From the NCBI GenBank assembly GCA_021798635.1, contig JAJZGH010000077.1, positions 1 through 18,136 of the forward strand: a stretch of 18,136 nucleotides of DNA, read 5' to 3'. Shown one piece after another: positions 1 to 6,396 of the stretch. The notes under the pieces were generated by a model. It made no database searches. It saw only the letters and a list, made by a program, of their open reading frames with translations, and was not told where the DNA came from. The stretch is from Planctomycetota bacterium (GTDB lineage Bacteria > Planctomycetota > Phycisphaerae > WQYP01). The position numbers and the translations under genes were made by a program. The first letter of the stretch is position 1, and each line of letters starts with the position of its first letter.

Positions 1-1188
1 TGCGCCCCCGGGCGTCTGCATAGTGCCGCTAAGAGACTGCTGAAACGCGTGCATGTAGGCTTCGGTCAGCGTCCATCCCATACCAAGTTTTTCCGTCGCG
101 CCAATAGTGATATGGTTGCTCATGATCGCCGGCATAATAAGATTGGCCGCCAAGTCCTGTGAACCGATGGGGTTGCTTCCGTAGCAATAACCACCGCGAA
201 CTGTCAGCCACGAACAGATGCGATATTGCGTTCCCAAATTGGCGACCCATTCATCATGCCAGTGCAGAGGCAGGCTCACGTGCGTGGTGCCGTTCCAAGG
301 ACCGTAGATATCCATCTCATTCATCGTTTGGTGCCAATTAATCCACTGTCCTTCCACGCTGACAGTCCAGCGCGTTGTGGGATGAAAAGCCACACCTAGG
401 GCAACCTGTTGCGGATAATTTAGATGGGTGCTGTATTGCCCCGGCCCACCGCTTGGGCCGCCTTGCGCCGCCATACTTTCATAACTGGCCTGATAGGTCA
501 GCGGCGTGAATATGATGGGGCTGCGATAAGACAACCCCAGCGTTACGTATTTGTTAAGTTCATACATGCCACCAATAGTAGCACCGATGCCAAAGGCACT
601 GGTGGAGTTAGCCAGATTCAGCCCTGAAGTGGTATCGCCTGTGGTGACAGTCTGCTGGAAAGATGCCGTTTCATAGGCCAGATTAAGCGCGAAACCGACG
701 CTCCAGTTTTTAGCCGGTTTCCACGCCAGCGCCGGCGCGATATTGGCGAACGAAATATTGCTGTAGGACTCCAGACTGCCCCCGAAATAATTGGATTGCT
801 GGTAATTCACGCCCATACCTGACGTGCCGTAAAATCCGCCACCGAAATACAGATGCGGGCCAAAAGCCGGGGCCAGCCATCCCAACGCCGGTACGCCATA
901 GAGATTGGAGTGGCTGCCGGTTGTGCCCGCCCCGAAATTGGCCTCGCGTTCAGGGAAAAAACCTTCCATGGAAAACGCCGCCTGCGGCCGCACCCACGCC
1001 AATCCCGCGGGGTTGGTGATCGCCGTCATGGGATCTCCGGGTGCCGCGACCACCGCGCCGGCCATACCCATCTGGTACTGGCCGATCCCGATGAGTTGAT
1101 AGCCATTCGTGGCGTACGCGTGATTGCCCGCAGCTATCGCGGTCAGCGCCAAGGCCATGATTCCCGATAAACGATGTTTCCACTGCAT
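1..1188 (-). CDS. FadL/OmpP1/TodX-family outer-membrane channel, 3' end cut by window edge
   Basis: A reading frame stays open from an ATG at 1186-1188 leftward to base 1 (396 codons visible, no stop). The start has a strong Shine-Dalgarno (AGGAG at 1196-1200, 7-nt spacing). Residues 1-26 form a signal peptide with a basic start, a hydrophobic core and an A-Y-A cleavage site. The mature start TNGYQLIGIGQYQMGMAGA and the NPAG motif at residues 59-62 are the FadL-family signature; the rest is barrel-like with alternating aromatic and polar residues and many W/Y/G. FadL-type proteins are 14-stranded barrels that let hydrophobic compounds diffuse across the outer membrane; the substrate here is unknown. 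Family members run about 400-470 residues, so only a short C-terminal piece should be missing. It is transcribed divergently from the ArsR/sulfur cluster. Family call is strong; substrate is open. Confidence 0.9.
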   Translation of the reverse strand, partial: MQWKHRLSGIMALALTAIAAGNHAYATNGYQLIGIGQYQMGMAGAVVAAPGDPMTAITNPAGLAWVRPQAAFSMEGFFPEREANFGAGTTGSHSNLYGVPALGWLAPAFGPHLYFGGGFYGTSGMGVNYQQSNYFGGSLESYSNISFANIAPALAWKPAKNWSVGFALNLAYETASFQQTVTTGDTTSGLNLANSTSAFGIGATIGGMYELNKYVTLGLSYRSPIIFTPLTYQASYESMAAQGGPSGGPGQYSTHLNYPQQVALGVAFHPTTRWTVSVEGQWINWHQTMNEMDIYGPWNGTTHVSLPLHWHDEWVANLGTQYRICSWLTVRGGYCYGSNPIGSQDLAANLIMPAIMSNHITIGATEKLGMGWTLTEAYMHAFQQSLSGTMQTPGGA

Positions 1189-1496
1189 GTTCGTTCTCCT
1201 ATATCGCTTGAAGACGAATCGCACGTACACTACGGTAACGTTCGCACTATGCCTGTGCCTTAAGCGTTTCTCCCGCAAAGCCTTTAAGCGAAGTTCCGCT
1301 TTGCGCGTTAGGAAATTGTCCTAGCGACAGGTCAGCAAGCTTCTTAGAAGCGTCGGCTCATGCCGATTCAATAATGCACATCACCTTGATATATGGGCCT
1401 TTTCTTGAATCCGCGGCATCTTGTATTTTGCCCGACAACACCCGCTCCTGTATTTCATACACATCGCCAACCGTGACAATAATGCTCCAACAGGCA

Positions 1497-1524
1497 TTGA
1501 CAGCGATTCCGCCGTTTCTATGAT
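1497..1524 (+). promoter_or_regulatory. Candidate sigma70-type promoter of the arsR/sulfur cluster
   Basis: A consensus -35 TTGACA (1497-1502) and a -10 TATGAT (1519-1524, one mismatch to TATAAT) are separated by 16 nt. Transcription would start near 1531, giving a leader of about 44 nt before the preferred arsR start at 1575. Only one of twelve consensus positions differs. Sigma70-like recognition in this organism is assumed. Confidence 0.65.
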
Positions 1525-1531
1525 GAAGTCA

Positions 1532-1555
1532 ATGGTTGCAGAGTTCTGCAATCAT
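1532..1555. promoter_or_regulatory. Candidate ArsR-family operator, 24-bp dyad just downstream of the promoter
   Basis: Arms ATGGTTGCAGA (1532-1542) and TCTGCAATCAT (1545-1555) pair at 10 of 11 positions around a 2-nt centre. The dyad begins 7 nt after the -10 box and covers the predicted transcription start and early leader. ArsR-family dimers typically bind dyads of this size at or next to their own promoter, so autorepression is the natural reading. I saw no second copy elsewhere in the window by eye. Confidence 0.6.
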
Positions 1556-1574
1556 CACTATGTCGAGGATATGT

Positions 1575-1934
1575 ATGTCGCAGGCATGGAATCATCATCA
1601 ACGGTGCGAACGACTGGGAAGATTTTTCAGTGCCCTGGCCAATGCCACCAGGATGCGGATATTCTGTTCGATTCAAGACGGCCCCCGCCAGGTGTCGCAG
1701 ATTGCCGTTCAAACCGGCATCACACTGCCTAATGCTTCGCAGCATCTGCGTGTGATGCGGCAGGTCGGTGTGGTCAAGACGCGGCGGGCCGGACGACACG
1801 TCTATTATTACATCGCAGATAAACGATTCGTTCAGGCGGCCAATCTGGCGGCCGATGCCTTGGAAATGGCGACCAATCAGACATCGCAATGCGGGGCGGT
1901 CCGGATAAAGAGGCGATCAGCCATAACGGCATAA
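1575..1934 (+). CDS. ArsR-family winged-helix repressor, possible persulfide sensor
   Basis: Start: the ATG at 1575 has GAGG at 1565-1568 with 6-nt spacing and gives 119 residues, usual for ArsR proteins; in-frame ATG 1560 and TTG 1536 lack such a site and would overlap the dyad. The recognition region (about residues 40-79) reads VSQIAVQTGITLPNASQHL, then a wing with RRAGRHVYYYI. The arsenic motif ELCVCDL is absent. Cysteines are C11, C31 and C106. C31 lies in the IFCSIQDG segment, where SqrR/BigR-type persulfide sensors carry their first reactive cysteine (from memory of those sequences). The second cysteine is about nine residues further towards the C-terminus than in SqrR, so the match is partial. 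It is the first gene of the sulfur-cluster train, 66 bp before tusA, so a role in sensing reactive sulfur is likely but inferred. Confidence 0.85.
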   Translation: MSQAWNHHQRCERLGRFFSALANATRMRIFCSIQDGPRQVSQIAVQTGITLPNASQHLRVMRQVGVVKTRRAGRHVYYYIADKRFVQAANLAADALEMATNQTSQCGAVRIKRRSAITA

Positions 1935-1953
1935 GCGCTGATCGGAAGCGTTC

Positions 1954-1970
1954 GTCGCCGTGTGGGCGAC
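1954..1970 (+). other. Small hairpin between arsR and tusA
   Basis: GTCGCC (1954-1959) and GGCGAC (1965-1970) pair perfectly around a 5-nt loop. No T-run follows, so it is not a classical terminator. It could protect or process the tusA-proximal mRNA end; the short stem may also be chance. Confidence 0.3.
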
Positions 1971-2000
1971 AGCAGTTGGTACATTACAAAGGAGTTTTAT

Positions 2001-2255
2001 ATGGATACGGAAGTATTGGCGAAGGTTGTCCCCGATAGAATTATCGACGCGCGCGGAACGGCGTGCCCGGGGCCGCTGCTGGAAGCCAAGAAGGGAATCG
2101 GCGCCGTCAAGGTTGGCCAGATCATTGAAGTGAAGTCCAATGATGTCGGCTCGCGAAAAGACATCGCGGCCTGGGCCGGGAAAATCGGCCACGAGTTTCT
2201 CGGCATTATTCAAGCCGATGGCCATGATCGCCTGTTTGTATGCCGGAAAAAATAG
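2001..2255 (+). CDS. tusA: TusA-family sulfur-carrier protein
   Basis: The 84-residue protein has the family signature C22-P-G-P-L right after the first strand (IIDARGTACPGPLLEAKK), followed by the VKVGQIIEVKSND strand and an AWAGKIGHEFLGI helix/strand. TusA proteins carry a persulfide on the CPxP cysteine and pass it between sulfurtransferases, DsrE-type proteins and Hdr- or Dsr-type enzymes in the cytoplasm. The ATG at 2001 has AAAGGAG at 1988-1994 with 6-nt spacing; an upstream GTG at 1962 is not needed. An extra cysteine (C81) sits near the C-terminus. Linkage to dsrE2 and hdrA-type genes points to energy metabolism rather than tRNA thiolation. Confidence 0.95.
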   Translation: MDTEVLAKVVPDRIIDARGTACPGPLLEAKKGIGAVKVGQIIEVKSNDVGSRKDIAAWAGKIGHEFLGIIQADGHDRLFVCRKK

Positions 2256-2293
2256 TTTCGATACCCCCGGCCCGGCATGGCAAGGAGCGGAAA

Positions 2294-2773
2294 ATGTTAT
2301 CCGAAAATAAGTTCAATCCGAAAATACTGGTGCTGGCCACGGAGGCCTGCGCGTATCCCGGAGCGGATGCGGTGGGCAAAGCCCATCTGGAATATGGCGC
2401 TAATGTCTATGTATTCCGCGTGCCGTCGCCGGTGGTGTTCCCCGAGGACTTCTACCTGCGCTGTTATGCCAAAGGTATTGACGGAATAATGATCGCGGCG
2501 TGCGGTTCAGACTGTCCATACCGCGGCGCGTATGACCGCTTGGCAGCGCGTATCGACCGGCTGACCACCCGCATGAAAACCGGCGGACTGGAAATACAAC
2601 GGATCCGTCTGACGGCTATCTGCACGGTCTGTATCAAGGCATATTTGAAGGAAATTGGACAATTGGATGAACAACTCCGCGCATTGGGGCCAGTGAACAA
2701 AACGGTAGCCGCGCAGTTGCAGCGAACGGCGCGATTGGAGATGCGCGAAGCCTTGCAGGTTCACGCCGCGTAA
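2294..2773 (+). CDS. MvhD/hydrogenase-iron-sulfur-subunit-like protein (stand-alone)
   Basis: The 159-residue protein matches the MvhD/FrhD family layout: PKILVLATEACAYPGAD, a VFRVPSP segment, and GIDGIMIAACGSDCPYRGAYDR. In that family a [2Fe-2S] protein passes electrons to HdrA; in QmoB a related domain is fused to the flavoprotein, whereas here it is separate. The cysteine set is unusual: C19, C57, C70, C74, C110 and C113. Relative to the usual CNWC...MC...GCHIGDCHY pattern (from memory), the first Cys of CxxC is Thr, the middle Cys is Ser, and the last pair is CxxxC; an extra CxxC appears at 110-113. Start: ATG 2294 has AAGGAG at 2282-2287 with 6-nt spacing. It lies 38 nt after tusA and 40 nt before the first HdrA-type gene. 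Confidence 0.85.
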   Translation: MLSENKFNPKILVLATEACAYPGADAVGKAHLEYGANVYVFRVPSPVVFPEDFYLRCYAKGIDGIMIAACGSDCPYRGAYDRLAARIDRLTTRMKTGGLEIQRIRLTAICTVCIKAYLKEIGQLDEQLRALGPVNKTVAAQLQRTARLEMREALQVHAA

Positions 2774-2813
2774 AAAGTAAATGCGGTTTCCGATGTAGAA
2801 AGGTGTGTCGTTT

Positions 2814-4154
2814 ATGATAGCTACCGCGGACCAAGAACGTCATAAAGATGCGGTGATCATCGGCGGTGGAATCGCTGGATTGCAATCGGCTCTGGATCTC
2901 GCCGATCAGGGTTACAAAGTAGCCGTGGTGGAGCGGCAGGCCAGTATCGGTGGAAGGATGATCAGTTTAAGCAAAGTCTATCCGACACTGGATTGCGCCA
3001 GTTGCATCACCACACCGAAAATGTCCGCCGCCGCACATCATGACAATATTGAACTGCTGACGTACACAGAAGTAAACTCCATCCGCCCCGTTCCGGGGGG
3101 GCATACGGTAGTGCTGACCCGTAAGCCTACATACGTGAACGCGGACAAGTGCATTGGTTGCCGATTGTGTGAATATGCCTGCGATACCGAATATCCGGAT
3201 GGTTTTGAACAGGGGCTGGGGTCGGTCCGGGCTATTTCCGTGGCCTTTACCAACGCCATTCCACAAAAGGCGGTCTTGGACGCGGATTATTGCCTGGCGT
3301 GCGGATTATGCCTCCGGGCCTGCCCGACCGATGCCATTGAATTTGATCAGCAGCCTCGCCGGGAAACCATCCACGCGGACGTCGTTATCGTGGCATCCGG
3401 CTTTCAACTCAACGCTTTAACCGTCAAACCGCAATATAGTGCGGCCCGGAATCAGAATGTTATTTCCCCGCTCACCCTTGAACGATTGTTGGCACCGCAC
3501 GGACCCTATGGCCGCGTGCTTCGGCCCTCGGACGGCAAAATCCCGGAATCGATTGCCTTTGTCCAGTGTGCGGGATCACGTGATCAGAGCATCGGTGTAC
3601 CCTATTGCTCCAGGGTCTGCTGCATGTACGCCATCAAGCAGGCCATGCTGCTGTCCGGATCCCTGCCAACCGCGGACATCACGATTTATTACATGGACAT
3701 TCGCGCTTTCGGCAAGGGCTATGAGCAGTTTTATCAGAATGCCAAAGCCATGGGCATTAACTTCGTCCGCGGCAAAGTTTCCAAAATTGACCCTGTGGAT
3801 AAGGATGATCTGCTGGTGCATGTGGAATACACGGAGGAACCGCAGGACTGCGTTCGCAAACAGCGGCACGACATGGTGGTTCTGGCGCAGGGAATGATAC
3901 CGCAATGGAATCCCACCACCCTGTCGCCCGTGCAGATTGCCGGCGACGGATTTGTCGCCACACCCGATCCAGTTTCTCCGTGTGCTACCAACGTTCCAGG
4001 AATATTTGTCGCCGGTGCCGCCGCCGGCCCCAAAGACATTGTCGACAGTATCGCCGAGGCCGGTGCCGCGGCAATGGAAGCGGGCCGTTATTTAAGCAAG
4101 CGAGCGAGCCTTGACCACGCCGGGAGAACCGTAGCGCTGGAACTCATTGCGTAA
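2814..4154 (+). CDS. HdrA/QmoA-type FAD protein with two [4Fe-4S] ferredoxin clusters
   Basis: From ATG 2814 the protein has 446 residues. Features in order: FAD-binding GGGIAG at 17-22 with VVERQASIGGRM; the HdrA/QmoA CxxC in TLDCASCITTPKM (C61, C64); two complete ferredoxin motifs (C113/116/119/123 and C160/163/166/170); C-S-R-V-C-C at 265-270; a C-terminal FAD segment GIFVAGAAAGPKDIVDSIAEAGAAA. There is no HdrA N-terminal domain, so it matches QmoA architecture better than methanogen HdrA. These proteins move electrons between flavin and iron-sulfur clusters in cytoplasmic or membrane-attached complexes. A GTG at 2805 is an alternative start; AAAGG at 2799-2803 serves either. The next hdrA-type gene follows after 12 nt, so tight co-expression is expected. 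The sulfur or thiol substrate is inferred only from neighbours. Confidence 0.92.
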   Translation: MIATADQERHKDAVIIGGGIAGLQSALDLADQGYKVAVVERQASIGGRMISLSKVYPTLDCASCITTPKMSAAAHHDNIELLTYTEVNSIRPVPGGHTVVLTRKPTYVNADKCIGCRLCEYACDTEYPDGFEQGLGSVRAISVAFTNAIPQKAVLDADYCLACGLCLRACPTDAIEFDQQPRRETIHADVVIVASGFQLNALTVKPQYSAARNQNVISPLTLERLLAPHGPYGRVLRPSDGKIPESIAFVQCAGSRDQSIGVPYCSRVCCMYAIKQAMLLSGSLPTADITIYYMDIRAFGKGYEQFYQNAKAMGINFVRGKVSKIDPVDKDDLLVHVEYTEEPQDCVRKQRHDMVVLAQGMIPQWNPTTLSPVQIAGDGFVATPDPVSPCATNVPGIFVAGAAAGPKDIVDSIAEAGAAAMEAGRYLSKRASLDHAGRTVALELIA

Positions 4155-4166
4155 AAGAGGTTGACC

Positions 4167-6017
4167 ATGGACAACGGGAATAAAAATGTCGTGCAGGATG
4201 CCGCGGTTCCCACAACGCCGCGAGTTGGAGTTTATATCTGCCGCTGCGGCGGCAATATCTCGGATGTTGTCGATACGGAGCATGTCGCCGAGATCTGTCG
4301 GCTGATTCCCGGTGTTGCGGTCTCCAAAGTTCACACGTTTATGTGCTCGGATCCCGGGCAGCAGACCATCAGTGATGATATCAAACAGGAAAAGCTGGAT
4401 CGGGTGGTGGTGGCATCCTGCTCGCCATTTCTACATGAATTGACATTCCGGGGAGCGGTGGTACGCAGCAAGATGAATCCCTATTTATATGAACAGGTCA
4501 ACATTCGCGAGCAGTGTTCCTGGGCCCACAAGCACGACCCACGCGGTGCCACCGCCAAGGCTATTCAGCTTATAAGTGCGGCCGTCGGAAAAGTCAGCCG
4601 CGCGACACCCTTGGAAAAGATCCGACTGCCCAATCACCGCAGAGCGCTGGTGGTGGGCGGCGGCCCCGCAGGCATGAAAGTGGCCGCGGATTTAGCGGCG
4701 TGCGGAATTTCTGTGGTGCTTGTGGAACAGTCGGATCGTCTGGGTGGAAAATTACACACCCTTAACCGTCTGTTTCCCACCGGACAAGCGGCAATACAGT
4801 TGGCCGCCAAAATGGAATCCCAAGTGCTGGCCGATCCGAAAATTGAGATATTGCTGAACAGCAAAGTCACCAAAGTAAGCGGCTTCATTGGCAACTTTGA
4901 AGTTGGTATTCATGGCAGTTTCGGCCCAGCCGGAAAGACGACCGATATTCATACCACGGTCGGCGTTATTGTCATGGCTACCGGATTTAAACCTTATGTG
5001 CCCGCGGACGGCGAATTCAATTATAAAAAGCACCCAACGGTTCTTACAACGGTAGATTTCAATTCGCTCCTGGCCACACAAAACGCGGAGGGACGAATCC
5101 TGCAGTATGAGGGGCGCTCTATCCGCAGCATTGCTTTTATTCACTGTGTTGGCAGCCGGCAGGTCGATGGCGTGCATACCCCCGGGCCCGATGGCCGACT
5201 CAATACCTATTGTTCACGCGTCTGCTGCACCACGGTATTAAATCAGGCCCTGCAGGTGCGTGCCAAATTTCCCGATACGCGCGTGTACGACTTACATCAG
5301 GATATTCGCACCTATGGCCGGGGCCATGAGGAATACTACACCAATGCTTCCCGCGCCGGCGTGGTATTTTTTCGTTACCACGGGGACGAACCCCCCACCG
5401 TAACCAATGCCAATGGCCCAACTTCACCCTTACGGATCAACGTTAAGGATTATCTATCATGGGGCGAAGAACTGGAGTTGGAGGTGGATATGGTGGTGCT
5501 GGCGGTGGGAATGACGCCAGGCCCATGTGAAACGTTGGTCGATCAACTGAAGCTTCCACGCGGTGAAGACGGATTCCTGCAGGAAATTCACCCCAAGCTG
5601 CGCCCGGTTGAGATTTCCGTCAACGGGGTCCTGTTGGCTGGCACATCGCAAGCGCCCATGAATATTCAGGAAACTTTGGCCGCCGCCGGTGCGGCCGCAG
5701 TGAAAGCCCGGGCGATGTTTACCACGGAAGAAGTTGAACTGAATCCCTATGTCGCCCAGGTTGATGCACATTTATGCGAAGGTTCCGGAGTCTGTCTTAC
5801 GCAATGTGAATATGACGGCGCTTTGGCGATGGTGGAAACTCAGGAAAATGGCCGCACGGTCCGAAAAGCCCGTGTCAATCCCGGACTATGTGTGGGCTGC
5901 GGGGCGTGTGTCGCGGTCTGCCCGACTCAGGCCATCAATGTCAGCGGATGGCGCATTGATCAATACGACGCAATGGTCGATGGCCTTGTGCGGGATATAG
6001 CCCCCGCGATGGTTTAA
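4167..6017 (+). CDS. hdrA: HdrA-type FAD/iron-sulfur protein with complete N-terminal domain
   Basis: The 616-residue protein begins with the HdrA N-terminal domain: GVYICRCGGNISDVVD (C25, C27), FMCSDPGQ (C60), VVASCSPFLHELTFR (C85) and NIREQCSWAHK (C117). FAD motif GGGPAG at 164-169 follows, then YCSRVCC (C349, C353, C354) and two C-terminal ferredoxin-type motifs. The last motif is complete (C575/578/581/585). The one before it reads C537-x5-C543-x3-C547, with Ser at the usual second ligand. The CxxC that follows the FAD motif in bifurcating HdrA and in the upstream paralogue is absent (GKLHTLNRLFPTGQAAIQ). It most resembles HdrA or the HdrA part of QmoB without its MvhD domain, which is encoded separately two genes upstream. 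Start ATG 4167 has GAGG at 4157-4160 with 6-nt spacing; TTG 4161 is less likely. Probable role: electron transfer hub of the complex. Confidence 0.93.
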   Translation: MDNGNKNVVQDAAVPTTPRVGVYICRCGGNISDVVDTEHVAEICRLIPGVAVSKVHTFMCSDPGQQTISDDIKQEKLDRVVVASCSPFLHELTFRGAVVRSKMNPYLYEQVNIREQCSWAHKHDPRGATAKAIQLISAAVGKVSRATPLEKIRLPNHRRALVVGGGPAGMKVAADLAACGISVVLVEQSDRLGGKLHTLNRLFPTGQAAIQLAAKMESQVLADPKIEILLNSKVTKVSGFIGNFEVGIHGSFGPAGKTTDIHTTVGVIVMATGFKPYVPADGEFNYKKHPTVLTTVDFNSLLATQNAEGRILQYEGRSIRSIAFIHCVGSRQVDGVHTPGPDGRLNTYCSRVCCTTVLNQALQVRAKFPDTRVYDLHQDIRTYGRGHEEYYTNASRAGVVFFRYHGDEPPTVTNANGPTSPLRINVKDYLSWGEELELEVDMVVLAVGMTPGPCETLVDQLKLPRGEDGFLQEIHPKLRPVEISVNGVLLAGTSQAPMNIQETLAAAGAAAVKARAMFTTEEVELNPYVAQVDAHLCEGSGVCLTQCEYDGALAMVETQENGRTVRKARVNPGLCVGCGACVAVCPTQAINVSGWRIDQYDAMVDGLVRDIAPAMV

Positions 6018-6032
6018 GAAGGACGGTCTTAT

Positions 6033-6350
6033 ATGGCAAAGAAAGCGATTACGCCTGAACAGAAAAAGGCTCTGGCCGATTTTCGAACCCGGATAGGCGG
6101 CACCGACGAGACGAAGTTAAAGCGGCACAAGGATTTTCTCACAGCCCGCAAAGCCATCCGAAAATCGCTGCAAAATCAGCCCGATACGGTGCCATCTCTG
6201 GCGCAAAACCTGAAACTGCCCGCCAACGATGTATTAAGGCATATCGCCGGAATGCGCAAATATGGCGAAGTGCGGGAACTCGGTGAAGCGGATGGATATA
6301 TCCGCTATGGCCTGACGGAGCCGGAGCCGGCAAGCCCCAAAAAAGCTTAA
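6033..6350 (+). CDS. Small winged-helix-like protein within the Hdr/Qmo cluster
   Basis: The 105-residue protein has a basic, helical N-terminal half rich in Lys/Arg/Gln (EQKKALADFRTRIGG, KRHKDFLTARKAIRKSL). The C-terminal half looks like a winged helix: TVPSLAQNLKLPANDVLRHIAGMRKYGEVRELG, then a wing strand GYIRYGLTE. It has no cysteine and no membrane segment. It sits 15 nt after the hdrA-type gene and 46 nt before the QmoC-type gene, so it is almost certainly co-expressed with the complex. It could be a DNA-binding regulator, or a winged helix used as a protein-protein adaptor. I recognise the fold type but no named family. The start ATG 6033 is preceded by AAGGACGG around 6019-6026. Confidence 0.8.
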   Translation: MAKKAITPEQKKALADFRTRIGGTDETKLKRHKDFLTARKAIRKSLQNQPDTVPSLAQNLKLPANDVLRHIAGMRKYGEVRELGEADGYIRYGLTEPEPASPKKA

Positions 6351-6396
6351 TCCCTCGATGGCCTGGAGAACGGCAAGAGAATGATGAGGTTGTACC

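Larger units (their letters stand above)
1189..1574. other. Divergent intergenic region between the FadL-type gene and the ArsR gene
   Basis: This 386-bp stretch separates two divergent genes. It holds the candidate arsR promoter and dyad described separately. Three further small dyads lie on the fadL side: TAGGA/TCCTA around 1310-1324 with a 5-nt centre, a perfect GCTTCT-T-AGAAGC at 1339-1351, and TCGGC/GCCGA around 1353-1366. I found no convincing -35/-10 pair for the leftward fadL gene. An overlapping frame beginning with TTG at 1421 has no family resemblance and overlaps arsR, so it is not called. Confidence 0.6.

Noticed and set aside
1536..1574. Longer arsR start at TTG 1536 or ATG 1560
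   Set aside because: The operator-like dyad overlaps this part and the GAGG site fits ATG 1575 better; the shorter protein has the usual ArsR length.
1421..1732. 103-codon frame upstream of and overlapping arsR
   Set aside because: TTG start, no ribosome site, no family resemblance, and it covers the arsR promoter, dyad and coding region.
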